Assembly (NCBI GenBank): GCA_041736915.1
Contig: JBGSST010000231.1
Coordinates: 1-23,392 of the forward strand
Direction of reading: 5' to 3'
Origin: JBGSST01 sp041736915
GTDB lineage: Bacteria; Bdellovibrionota; FAC87; UBA2466
DNA length: 23,392 nucleotides
Below the pieces are notes generated by a model. That model worked only from the letters and a program-made list of their open reading frames with translations. It searched no databases and was not told the origin of the DNA. The first letter of the stretch is position 1, and each line of letters starts with the position of its first letter. The position numbers and the translations under genes are program-made. This document shows, piece by piece, positions 1 to 7,609 of this stretch.

Positions 1-980
1 TGGGGATCGAAGTAGTAACCCGCATCGCCCACTACTTCGGGCAAACTGCTGGCGTGTGACACGGCTAGCGGGGTGCCACTCGCCATGGCCTCCAACGCCG
101 GCAGGCCGAACCCTTCGTAGTACGACGGGTAAACCAAGGCCGCGGCTAAGTGGTACAGCGTGCGTAGGCCGTGGTCGTCTATCTTCCCCACATTGTAGAT
201 GCGGGGTTTCACGCCCGAGTCTTCCAGTAGGCGTTGTTCATCAGGGGCCCAGCCTTCGCCCGTAACCACCACGTGGAAGTCGTCTTTAAGCGGTGAGCCG
301 CGGTACGCCTCCAGGAAGCGAGCGAAGTTTTTGTGATTCTCGCGTCCGCCTACGATCAGTAAGAACGGTCTGGGAGGAAGCGATGATCTGAACCGACCGA
401 CTTCGGACGGTGACGGCGCGGTAGAGAAAAATGTGAAATCAACCGCGAGAGGAATGTGGTCTACCCGGTCGGGCGAAACGTTGAATCGGCGACAAAGATC
501 GTTGGTCGTCGATTTCGATATGGCAATGAGACGAGTTGCGCCGCGGATAAGCTCGGCTTTCTTTTGGCGTACCTTGTCGAAGTGGGGACCGGGGCTTTGC
601 TCCGGGAAAATCTCGCTGATGAGGTCGTAGATCGTGGCCACCGTGGGTAGCGGAGCGGGGCAGAGCGTGTAGTACGGCGTGTGGAAAACGGTATTCTCCA
701 TCCCGGTGAGCCTTTGGGTCCAACGAGCCTCCTTGAACGGAATTTCGGGCAGCAGCGAGAACGGGAAGGGAAGGCTGGCGTCAAAAGAGTGGGACACGGC
801 GGGCGGAACATTCTTGCGTGCGCGGCATAGGTAGCCCACCGAAACGCCGTACTTTTCCGCCATTCGCGGAAGAATTTCCCGCATCAAGCGCAAAGCTCCG
901 CCCGTGTTGGAGTAGAACACACGCCAATCGACCAGAGTTTGAATCCGGTTAAGAGGCTTTTCGTTGGGGAGTGCGGTCAT
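1..980 (-). CDS. Glycosyltransferase family 4 (GT-B), C-terminus cut off by window edge
   Basis: The reading frame is open from ATG at 980 to the left edge, giving 326 visible residues; the C-terminus is missing. It looks like a retaining GT-B glycosyltransferase of the GT4/group 1 type, which moves a sugar from a nucleotide-sugar to a growing surface glycan on the cytoplasmic side of the membrane. Visible signs are TIYDL (about 116-120), AISKSTTNDL (153-162), the start of the C-terminal nucleotide-binding domain FLLIVGGRENHKN (206-218), and the EGFGLPALE motif, the GT4 E-x7-E signature (E289 and E297), followed by ASGTPLAVS. The start is supported by AAGAGG eight bases upstream and an in-frame TAA just before it. 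It overlaps the 3' end of the GT2 gene by 32 bases, so the two are probably co-translated. The acceptor and donor sugars cannot be told from sequence. Confidence 0.9.
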   Translation of the reverse strand, partial: MTALPNEKPLNRIQTLVDWRVFYSNTGGALRLMREILPRMAEKYGVSVGYLCRARKNVPPAVSHSFDASLPFPFSLLPEIPFKEARWTQRLTGMENTVFHTPYYTLCPAPLPTVATIYDLISEIFPEQSPGPHFDKVRQKKAELIRGATRLIAISKSTTNDLCRRFNVSPDRVDHIPLAVDFTFFSTAPSPSEVGRFRSSLPPRPFLLIVGGRENHKNFARFLEAYRGSPLKDDFHVVVTGEGWAPDEQRLLEDSGVKPRIYNVGKIDDHGLRTLYHLAAALVYPSYYEGFGLPALEAMASGTPLAVSHASSLPEVVGDAGYYFDP

Positions 981-1932
981 GTTCGGGTCCTCTTAAGAGA
1001 CGCCGCAGGGGCTCGGGGAGCAAATTGCGGTACGCTACGCCAACCCACTCGGCCCGAAAGGGGCCCAGCGTTTTGGCGAGCCAGCGGAACGACAGCGATC
1101 GGCCCAAGTATTGGGGCGTGCCTAGCTGCATAGCGAGTCCGTAAGCTTCGCGCGCCGACTTGGCGTCGCCCAGCTCGTAAAGCCGACAGCCGGTGGAGCA
1201 AAGCGCTTCGATGAAGGTGGCGTAGTACTTCGGCGCGAGATCCAAAAAGAGCAATCGCAGTGAGGCCAGACGCCATTGCCAGACTTCGATCTGTTTCTGG
1301 CTGCGCGACTGGTCGCGCACTTCGATGGAGGCTAGCGCGTCGGTGAGTATGCGCACGGTGGGCTCGGCTAGCGCGAGCCGTGCGTGAAACTCGAAGTCTT
1401 CCGACTGCCATAGCACCTCGCGGTACCCGCCCAGCCTTCGCACGAGCGAAGTGCGGTAAGTTCCCGACAAAGGCAGTAGGGCGTGGTGCAGGCTGAAGGT
1501 GACCAGATCCAAACCGTTCGCCACCTTTTGCAGCTCGAGCACGTTGTTCCGGAAAAGCGAGCCGTGGCGGTAAGAGTCGATCTCCGTGTAGACCACGTCG
1601 GGATTGTGCTGCTCCAGCTCTCCGGCCACTCGCTCGCACCAGGTGGGGGCAAACCAATCGTCGGAGTCGTGAAAGTGAATGAAGTCCGACTTGGCGGCCT
1701 TTAGCAGCAGATTGCGGCCGACGCTGGGACCACGGTTCTTCTCGCTGCGGTGGATCTGAATCAGGGGGTGCTTGGGCAGGTAATCGGCCGCTGGCTCCGG
1801 CGAGGCGTCGTCGTGGATGAGGATCTCGGCCACCGGGCGGGGGTTGGCCAGCAGTGAGTCCACACAACGGCGTACGAGCTCTCGCTCGCGATAATAGGTA
1901 ATGAGCACGGAAATAGGCGCCGGGCGGTTCAT
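949..1932 (-). CDS. Glycosyltransferase family 2 (GT-A fold)
   Basis: This is an inverting GT-A glycosyltransferase of 327 residues. The N-terminal fold begins with ISVLITYYRE (7-16). The UDP-sugar site shows HDDASPEP (40-47) and the metal-binding DxD region FHDSDDWF (87-94). QSEDFEF (176-182) carries the likely catalytic-base ED pair, as in other GT2 enzymes. After about residue 210 there is a helical extension (YATFIEALCSTGCRLYELGD) that resembles a single TPR-like hairpin and ends in a basic tail. It lies downstream of the murD terminator, so it probably has its own promoter: a lone TAAAAT at 1999-2004 (minus strand) is a possible -10 box with no matching -35. The ribosome-binding site is weak. 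Together with the overlapping GT4 gene it suggests a surface polysaccharide or LPS locus continuing to the left. Confidence 0.9.
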   Translation of the reverse strand: MNRPAPISVLITYYRERELVRRCVDSLLANPRPVAEILIHDDASPEPAADYLPKHPLIQIHRSEKNRGPSVGRNLLLKAAKSDFIHFHDSDDWFAPTWCERVAGELEQHNPDVVYTEIDSYRHGSLFRNNVLELQKVANGLDLVTFSLHHALLPLSGTYRTSLVRRLGGYREVLWQSEDFEFHARLALAEPTVRILTDALASIEVRDQSRSQKQIEVWQWRLASLRLLFLDLAPKYYATFIEALCSTGCRLYELGDAKSAREAYGLAMQLGTPQYLGRSLSFRWLAKTLGPFRAEWVGVAYRNLLPEPLRRLLRGPEHDRTPQRKAS

Positions 1933-2008
1933 GGAGTTGGATTCTGTTTTGACGTGGGAATAACGCGCCGTGAAACGGCGTTAGGGACGGATAGATCTAT
2001 TTTACCGC

Positions 2009-2048
2009 AAAAATAGAAACGGCGGGGGCCAGTGGCTCCCCGCCGTTT
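2009..2048 (-). terminator. Intrinsic terminator of the dcw cluster (after murD)
   Basis: A perfect 11-bp stem (2038-2048 with 2017-2027, AAACGGCGGGG arm) is read first on the minus strand, 22 bases past the murD stop. Its 10-base loop can add GCC/GGC pairs. CTATTTTTG follows, giving a U-rich tract at 2009-2013. GC-rich stem plus U-tract is a classic Rho-independent terminator on the minus strand, so the cell-wall operon ends after murD and the glycosyltransferases are a separate unit. Confidence 0.85.
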
Positions 2049-2070
2049 GAAACTTGGTGTCGAGTGAGCT

Positions 2071-3453
2071 TTAGAAGCGAGCGACGATCTTCTTGAAGTA
2101 ATCGCCACGCTCTTCGTAGTTCTTGAACATGTCCTGGCTCGCGCAGCCGGGGGACAGAAGAATCACGTCACCCGAGCGCGACTTTTGGTACGCCAGGTAC
2201 ACGGCTTCTTCGAAAGTTCCGACGAGGAACGTTTCGCTGTAGTCGCCGATGGAACGGTTGATCTTCTCTTTCGCCTCGCCCACGAGAATCAGGTTCTTCA
2301 CGTGACGACGGATGGGCAAAGCCAACGGAGCGTAGTCTTCGCCCTTGTCCTTGCCACCGGCGATGAGGATGATCGGTTCGCGGAAGCTTTCCAAACTGCG
2401 AATCAAAGAGTGCACGTTGGTGCCCTTAGAATCGTTGTAGAACGCGACCTGATTCTTCTTGGCCACGAACTCCATGCGATGGGGCAGCGGCTTGAAGGAG
2501 TTGAGCACCTTTTGAATCGACTCGTTGGTGATTCCGCAGAGCTTGGCGGCCAGCGTGGCGGCCATCATGTTCTCTTTGTTGTGCACGCCGCGCAGGGCGA
2601 CGTTCACGAGCGAGAAGTCGTGCTCTTTCCAGCGGCTCGCCTTTAACTTCATGGTCGTGCCCGGATCCAAAATCGCCCCCTGGAACTTCTCCAGGTAGTG
2701 AGGCGGGATCTTCGCCACGGGATCCGAGGTGAAGGTCAGCAGCTTCGGTTTAATCTCCGAGAGCAGTCCCATCAGCTTCTGATCGCGCAGGTTGGTGATG
2801 ACGTAGTCTTCTTCCGTCATGTTCGCGATGAGGCGCATCTTCGCCTGCACGTAAGCATCGTAGCTCGGGTAGCGGTCCAGATGATCCGGCGCCACGTTGA
2901 GGAACAAAGCCACGTGCGGCTTCAAAGAATAAGTAGAGTCGAGCTGAAAGCTCGAGATCTCGCAGATCACGTAGTCGCACTTTTCGCGGCGCATTGCGTA
3001 CTCGGAAAGGGGAATGCCCACGTTTCCGCCCAGGAACGCGGTTTTGCCGCCGGCCTGGATAACTTCCGCAATCAACGTAGAGGTGGTCGTTTTACCGTTC
3101 GTGCCGGTGATGGCAATGATCGGCTCGGAGATGAACTGACAAGCCAGTTCGATCTCGGAGATGATGGGCACCTTCGCCTTTTCCGCCTGCTGCAGGGGCT
3201 TGATGTCCAAACGGACACCGGGGCTCACCACGATGAAATCCGCATCCGTGAACGACTTGAGCACGTGCTTACCGAGCTCAGTGTGAAAGTCATAGCCTTC
3301 CAACGAGTCCAACGCGACCTTGAGGTCGCTCTTGTTGAGCTCGTCGGTAACGGTGACTTTGATGCCTTTTTTACAGAGCAACTTGGTAGCGGCGGCGCCG
3401 CTGCGGCCGAGTCCGACCACCAAGGCCTTCATGCCCTTTTTGACTTTAATCAT
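2071..3453 (-). CDS. murD: UDP-N-acetylmuramoylalanine--D-glutamate ligase MurD
   Basis: MurD adds D-glutamate to UDP-MurNAc-L-Ala using ATP in the cytoplasm. At 460 residues it is near the usual length. The N-terminal Rossmann-like domain has VVGLGRSGAAA (12-22) and VVSPGV (75-80). The central domain has the ATP-binding loop ITGTNGKTTT (115-124) and NVAPDHLDRY. HNKENMMAA, FYNDSKGTN and AGGKDKGEDY mark the family-specific ATP and substrate contacts, and LLSPGCASQDMFKNYEERG closes the C-terminal domain. FYNDSKGTN and SPGCAS separate MurD from MurC, MurE and MurF. The ATG at 3453 is preceded by GGGAGAG. The gene starts 22 bases after the mraY stop and is the last gene before the intrinsic terminator. 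Confidence 0.97.
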   Translation of the reverse strand: MIKVKKGMKALVVGLGRSGAAATKLLCKKGIKVTVTDELNKSDLKVALDSLEGYDFHTELGKHVLKSFTDADFIVVSPGVRLDIKPLQQAEKAKVPIISEIELACQFISEPIIAITGTNGKTTTSTLIAEVIQAGGKTAFLGGNVGIPLSEYAMRREKCDYVICEISSFQLDSTYSLKPHVALFLNVAPDHLDRYPSYDAYVQAKMRLIANMTEEDYVITNLRDQKLMGLLSEIKPKLLTFTSDPVAKIPPHYLEKFQGAILDPGTTMKLKASRWKEHDFSLVNVALRGVHNKENMMAATLAAKLCGITNESIQKVLNSFKPLPHRMEFVAKKNQVAFYNDSKGTNVHSLIRSLESFREPIILIAGGKDKGEDYAPLALPIRRHVKNLILVGEAKEKINRSIGDYSETFLVGTFEEAVYLAYQKSRSGDVILLSPGCASQDMFKNYEERGDYFKKIVARF

Positions 3454-3475
3454 CTAATTTTCTCTCCCATTCCAA

Positions 3476-4552
3476 CTAACGTAACTTCAGTGTCGCCAGC
3501 CCCAACATAGCCAGCACCACTGAGATAATCCAAAATCTTACGGTCACTTGCGGCTCGGCCCACCCACTCAATTCGAAGTGATGGTGAATCGGAGCCATGC
3601 GGAATATCCGCTTTTTCGTGGCCTTATACGAAATCCTTTGCGTGATTACGGAGATGGCTTCTACCACAAAAATTCCGCCCACCAACACGAGAAGTAGCTC
3701 TTGTTTAACCAAAAGCGCCACCATGCCGATCGCGGCGCCTAGCGCCAAAGCTCCCACATCCCCCATGAAAACCTGCGCGGGGTAGGTGTTGAACCACAAA
3801 AAACCCATCCCGGCACATACGATGGAGGTGCAGATAATGGCCAGCTCACCGGCCTCGTTGATGCGCGCGACGTACAGGTAATCGGCCAGCTTATAGTTGC
3901 CGGCTAGGTAAGCTAAGATACCGAAAGTTAAGGCAGTACTGATGATGGGGCCAATCGCCAAACCATCCAGACCGTCGGTCAAATTGACCGCATTCGACGT
4001 GCCCACCAGCACGAACCAGGCAAAAACCAGGTACCACAATCCCAGGTCCGGCGTGACGTTACGGAAGAAGGGGAGATACAGCCGCGTATCGAATCCCAGC
4101 TTGATGTAGAGGATGAAGATAGCTGTTCCCGCAAAAAGGGTCATGAGCCCCATCTTGGCCCGTTCGGACAACCCCTTGGAGTTCTTCTGGGTGATTTTCT
4201 TGTAGTCATCGAGCCAGCCGATGAATCCGAAACTGAGCATGACGCCTAAGACGATCCAAACCAGGGAGTTGTTCAGGTTGGCCCACAAAAGAGTCGAGCA
4301 GGTCACCGTGAACAGGATGAGAATCCCGCCCATCGTCGGCGTGCCTTGCTTCTTCAAATGGGATTTCGGTCCGTCATCCCGCACCGATTGCCCATACTGA
4401 CGGCTACTGAGCAGCCGAATGAAGTACGGACCGAAAGCCAAACTCATGGCTAGCGCCGTCAGCCCCGCCATCAGGGACCGAAAGGTAATGTACTGCACTA
4501 CATTCAGGACTTTGAACTGTCCGTGAAGTGAATACAGCAGATGATAAAGCAA
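3476..4552 (-). CDS. mraY: Phospho-N-acetylmuramoyl-pentapeptide-transferase MraY (TTG start)
   Basis: MraY moves phospho-MurNAc-pentapeptide to undecaprenyl phosphate, making lipid I at the inner membrane. The 358-residue protein is polytopic, with about ten hydrophobic segments. Conserved parts are DDGPKSHLKKQGTPTMGG (59-76), the metal-binding LDDYKK (D115, D116), NLTDGLDGLA (190-199), FMGDVGAL (D265) and PIHHHFE (H323-325); positions nearly match the E. coli enzyme. The start codon is TTG at 4552. It is favoured because GGGAG lies six bases upstream and the resulting N-terminus (MLYHLLYSL) lines up with E. coli MraY without overhang. A 226-base gap separates it from murE, where murF would often sit. 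An internal promoter may lie in that gap. Confidence 0.97.
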   Translation of the reverse strand: MLYHLLYSLHGQFKVLNVVQYITFRSLMAGLTALAMSLAFGPYFIRLLSSRQYGQSVRDDGPKSHLKKQGTPTMGGILILFTVTCSTLLWANLNNSLVWIVLGVMLSFGFIGWLDDYKKITQKNSKGLSERAKMGLMTLFAGTAIFILYIKLGFDTRLYLPFFRNVTPDLGLWYLVFAWFVLVGTSNAVNLTDGLDGLAIGPIISTALTFGILAYLAGNYKLADYLYVARINEAGELAIICTSIVCAGMGFLWFNTYPAQVFMGDVGALALGAAIGMVALLVKQELLLVLVGGIFVVEAISVITQRISYKATKKRIFRMAPIHHHFELSGWAEPQVTVRFWIISVVLAMLGLATLKLR

Positions 4553-4778
4553 TTTTTTCTCCCGGCGATGGTTTAACGGAATGGATTTTCAGCAGCAAGA
4601 AGAAACTATTAACCTACTGAATTGTAAGGAATTTTAGTGTTCTTCCCGGTCCCCAAAACCCAATGAGCTAGCGTGTCAAAAGTTGCCGTCATCGTAGCAC
4701 ACGATTTTAAGCGGAGTAAGCAACCAAAAATGCATAATGAGTTGGTATTCAGGGCACTTAGACACGCGATGTCGAGAG
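4553..4778. other. Intergenic gap between murE and mraY; no murF
   Basis: The 226 bases hold no convincing reading frame on either strand and no recognisable MurF fragment. Read on the minus strand the segment is more AT-rich than its neighbours and contains an extended -10-like element (separate entry). It probably serves as an internal regulatory region for mraY-murD. No hairpin with a U-tract was found. Confidence 0.6.
4691..4699 (-). promoter_or_regulatory. Possible extended -10 promoter element for mraY-murD
   Basis: TGCTACGAT on the minus strand matches an extended -10 (TGn followed by TAnnnT). The -35 position at a 17-base spacer is poor (TTACTC), so the call is weak. It sits about 140 bases upstream of the mraY TTG start, in the only sizeable gap of the operon. 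Confidence 0.25.
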
Positions 4779-6284
4779 CTAGCGCGTACGGGTGCGGTAC
4801 GCCTCGGCGGCTACCTTGCGGTCGTCGAAGTCGACCTTGTCGCGACCGAGAATTTGGTAAGTCTCGTGCCCTTTGCCGGCGATGAGCACGAGGTCGTGAG
4901 AGCCCGCCTCCGCTAACGCCAGGGCGATTGCCTTACGCCGGTCCACCTCGCGGTGGAAAGGGGGCTTTAGGCCGCTCAAGCCCGCAAGTACGTCGTCCAC
5001 GATCGCGTCGGGATTTTCCGTGCGGGGGTTGTCGGAGGTGATGATGAGCAGATCGCTGAACTTCGCCGCGGCCTGGGCCATCAGCGGCCGTTTCGTCTTG
5101 TCGCGATCGCCACCCGCGCCGAAGACGGTGATGAGGCGGCCGTGAGGGGCCCGAACATCCCGGAGCGTCTGGGCGGCTTTCTCGATCGCGTCGGGGGTGT
5201 GCGCGTAGTCCACGAAAACCTGGGGCGCCCCTTGCGGAAGGGGTACGCGCTCGAGCCGGCCGGGAGCCCCTTTGAGCTGCGGCAGTCCGGCGATGAGCTC
5301 TTCCGGGGAAATCCCCAGCGCCAGCCCGGCCCCCACGGCGGTAAGCACGTTGGCCACATTGTGCTGCCCGATGAACGCCGTACGAAAAGAAAACTTCTGT
5401 CCCTGCCACCGCAACGTCCCGCTGGTGGTTTTGGAATCGAGCACCAAATTGCTCGCCGTGAGATCGGCACCGGCCCCGTTCGCGGAGTAGGTGAGGATCT
5501 CGACGTGGCTCTTGTCGGCCGCCAACTCTTTGGCGAGGCGACGTCCCCACTCGTCGTCGACATTGATGAGGCACTTACGCGGATTCATCTCGAAGAACAG
5601 CATGCGCTTGGCTTCGTAGTAGCGTTCCCACGTCTTGTGATAGTCGAGGTGATCCTGCGTGAGATTGGTAAAGGCGGCGACCTCAATCGGCGTGCCGGTA
5701 AGGCGATGCTGATCCAGGGCGATGGACGTGGCTTCTATCGCGAGCGAGTCGAGGCCGTTGGTTACCATCTCCGCAATCGACTTTTGCACGTGAAAGGCGT
5801 CGGGCGTAGTCATGTTCGACTCTTGCGACGAACTGCGCCCCGTCTTGGTGACCACGGTGCCAATCAAGCCCGGCCGCCAGCCCACCCGCTCGAGAAGTTC
5901 CGCCGTCAAAAAAGTGGTGGTGGTTTTGCCGTTGGTTCCGGTGACCGCCACGGTCTTGAGTTTGCGCCCCGGAAAGCCGAACCAGTCGGCGCACGCGCGG
6001 GCGTAAGCCTCGCGGGTGTTTCGCACGAGAATGGTGTTGGGCAGCTGCTCGAAGAGCGAACGATCTTCGACGACGATCGTCTTGGCCCCTTTGGCCGCGA
6101 CTTCCGCCGCGAACTTATGCCCATCTACCTGAGTGCCGCGAATACAGAAAAATAATGAGCCGGGCCCTGCATCGCGCGAGTCGGCGGTGATCTTTGAATA
6201 CGGACCGGAGGTGGAGTCCACTCGGGACCCGCCCAAAATTTCCGCGGTAAGCCAGGAGGCGAGAGATTTCATCTCCCTTTTCAC
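4779..6284 (-). CDS. murE: UDP-MurNAc-tripeptide synthetase MurE, meso-diaminopimelate type
   Basis: MurE adds the third stem-peptide residue. The 501-residue frame has TADSRD (33-38), VTGTNGKTTTT (114-124), NMTTPDAFH (157-165), LTQDHLDYH, YYEAKR with the expected carbamylated Lys226, DYAHTPDA (359-366) and VFGAGGDRDK (387-396). TSDNPRTENP (416-425) is the DNPR signature for meso-diaminopimelate, so the organism should have DAP-type peptidoglycan. IAGKGHETYQ closes the active site. One oddity is IEATSIALDQHR (183-194), where E. coli has EVSSHAL: the SH step reads SI. The start is uncertain: GTG at 6284 has no Shine-Dalgarno, while ATG at 6272 is directly abutted by AAAGGGAG. The upstream metallopeptidase-like gene ends 21 bases before 6284, so the two are likely cotranscribed. 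Confidence 0.96.
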   Translation of the reverse strand: MKREMKSLASWLTAEILGGSRVDSTSGPYSKITADSRDAGPGSLFFCIRGTQVDGHKFAAEVAAKGAKTIVVEDRSLFEQLPNTILVRNTREAYARACADWFGFPGRKLKTVAVTGTNGKTTTTFLTAELLERVGWRPGLIGTVVTKTGRSSSQESNMTTPDAFHVQKSIAEMVTNGLDSLAIEATSIALDQHRLTGTPIEVAAFTNLTQDHLDYHKTWERYYEAKRMLFFEMNPRKCLINVDDEWGRRLAKELAADKSHVEILTYSANGAGADLTASNLVLDSKTTSGTLRWQGQKFSFRTAFIGQHNVANVLTAVGAGLALGISPEELIAGLPQLKGAPGRLERVPLPQGAPQVFVDYAHTPDAIEKAAQTLRDVRAPHGRLITVFGAGGDRDKTKRPLMAQAAAKFSDLLIITSDNPRTENPDAIVDDVLAGLSGLKPPFHREVDRRKAIALALAEAGSHDLVLIAGKGHETYQILGRDKVDFDDRKVAAEAYRTRTR

Positions 6285-6305
6285 TATTACGCGCGTGAAA
6301 CGGGG

Positions 6306-7577
6306 TCAAATTCCGCGGGTCGCAAATTCTTCCAGCGTGAACTCTTTGAGCGGAATCTGATTGAGAAACGATGAGTAGGTTAGAAACGCCGCCAGCTTCT
6401 GACGGTTACGCAGCCACGGAGGCAAGTAACGGGGTGGCGAGAGCCAGCCGTTTTCGATGAGCGGCTCCAAGCGAACGATATCGCCCAGCGTGAGCCGGCC
6501 CGTGAAGAGATGCTCGGCGAAGAAGAATTTATTCTCTTCGATACTCTTCAGCAGGAAGAGGTGGGTGTAGATGAGGCCTTGAACGTAAACCGCATCCTTC
6601 GTAAAGACCACGCCTCCGCCGGAAGGAATGCCGCCGCGAAACACGCGGGCCGCGGACTGAAAGCTTTCTCGATCGCTCTGGCCGCTTTCCAGGAAAAAGC
6701 GGAACACCTCGATGAAGTCTGCCCCATCGAGACCCATCTGCACCGCCGGGATTCGCAGCGCAATCCGGCGTAGGCGGTTTAAATCCATCGTGCCGGTAAT
6801 CAGCTCGGAGAAGGTGGCGAGCCCTTCCTGCGAACGCGTGGTGCGCGGTGAGCCCAGCCCCAGCGAAGCAAAATCTTTCTGGCGTCGCCCGTTAATGGAA
6901 GTCAGCATGTGCACGAAGCCTTCGTGCTGAATGAGCTGATCCACTTCTAGCTCGGAAAACTGTGTCTTGCCGCGCAGGCGGACCCGCTGGGAGCCGGCGG
7001 TGGCTTTGGCATTGAGATCGTCATCGATTACGACGGTAATCTTGTCGTCAGCGAAGAACGCTCCGAGTTTAGCGATGAGTGAAGCCGCCACGTCCTCCGC
7101 GGTCAGGCAGAAATCCACGTCGCTCACCTTGAAGGCGTCCATCGAATTCTTGGTGAGCTGAATGAATTTTTGGGCCGCGTCCAGATGCGTGAGACCCGAT
7201 GATTCAATGGCGTCGGAAGGGCGGCCGTAGAGCGTGGCGGAGATCTGCGTAAACTCCGGCGTACCCTGAGCCTCCAGCATGCGCGCGGCCATCAGATAAC
7301 TTTGGGCGGTCTCGGCAAGGTAGCCGCCGAAGGGGTGCGACTGATCGCACTCGGCAATGATTGTCTCCAGCGTCTTCAGCTCGTCTTTCAGCGTGAGCTG
7401 GCGAAAGTACGGCTGCGGATTATTCGGCTGACCCTTGTTCCACGCCTCGAGGAACTCGATATCCATTCCCTGCGGCCACGCCAGCACGGACAGAATCTTG
7501 ATCTTCTTGCACGTCTCGACGAGCCGGGCATCGAGGTCCGAAAATTTTTTGTAGTCGGGATCGTTAGTCGGGGCCAT
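6306..7577 (-). CDS. DUF1704 / QEGLA-motif (MATCAP-like) putative metallo-carboxypeptidase
   Basis: The 423-residue protein belongs to the family named for its QEGLA motif (DUF1704, annotated in bacteria as flavohemoglobin expression-modulating QEGLA motif protein). Eukaryotic relatives (MATCAP) are zinc carboxypeptidases acting on tubulin. Visible here: QHEGFVHML (217-225) gives an HExxxH zinc site with H218, E219 and H223; SINGRRQKDF follows; RSQEGLATFSE (248-258) supplies Glu251, the probable third zinc ligand. No signal peptide or membrane segment is seen, so it should be cytoplasmic. It sits 32 bases after ftsI and 21 bases before murE on the same strand, so it is almost certainly cotranscribed with division and cell-wall genes. 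The substrate is unknown; a role in trimming a C-terminal residue of a peptide or protein is inference from the family. The Shine-Dalgarno is weak. Confidence 0.85.
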   Translation of the reverse strand: MAPTNDPDYKKFSDLDARLVETCKKIKILSVLAWPQGMDIEFLEAWNKGQPNNPQPYFRQLTLKDELKTLETIIAECDQSHPFGGYLAETAQSYLMAARMLEAQGTPEFTQISATLYGRPSDAIESSGLTHLDAAQKFIQLTKNSMDAFKVSDVDFCLTAEDVAASLIAKLGAFFADDKITVVIDDDLNAKATAGSQRVRLRGKTQFSELEVDQLIQHEGFVHMLTSINGRRQKDFASLGLGSPRTTRSQEGLATFSELITGTMDLNRLRRIALRIPAVQMGLDGADFIEVFRFFLESGQSDRESFQSAARVFRGGIPSGGGVVFTKDAVYVQGLIYTHLFLLKSIEENKFFFAEHLFTGRLTLGDIVRLEPLIENGWLSPPRYLPPWLRNRQKLAAFLTYSSFLNQIPLKEFTLEEFATRGI

Positions 7578-7609
7578 AAAAAGAAGAGTTCCAATCCGTT
7601 GCCAAAAAA

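Noticed and set aside
1966..1980. CGCCG/CGGCG hairpin upstream of the GT2 gene as a second terminator
   Set aside because: The stem is only 5 bp with no U-tract; the strong terminator at 2009-2048 already ends murD transcription.
2698..3510. Long open frames opposite murD (2698-3510), murE (5142-6155) and prfA (21434-22348)
   Set aside because: They are antisense to well-supported conserved enzymes and encode Arg/His/Val-rich sequence without motifs, as expected from codon bias in GC-rich genes.
4553..4778. Remnant of murF between murE and mraY
   Set aside because: No GTNGKT-like loop or other MurF motif can be read in any frame; 226 bases is also too short to judge.
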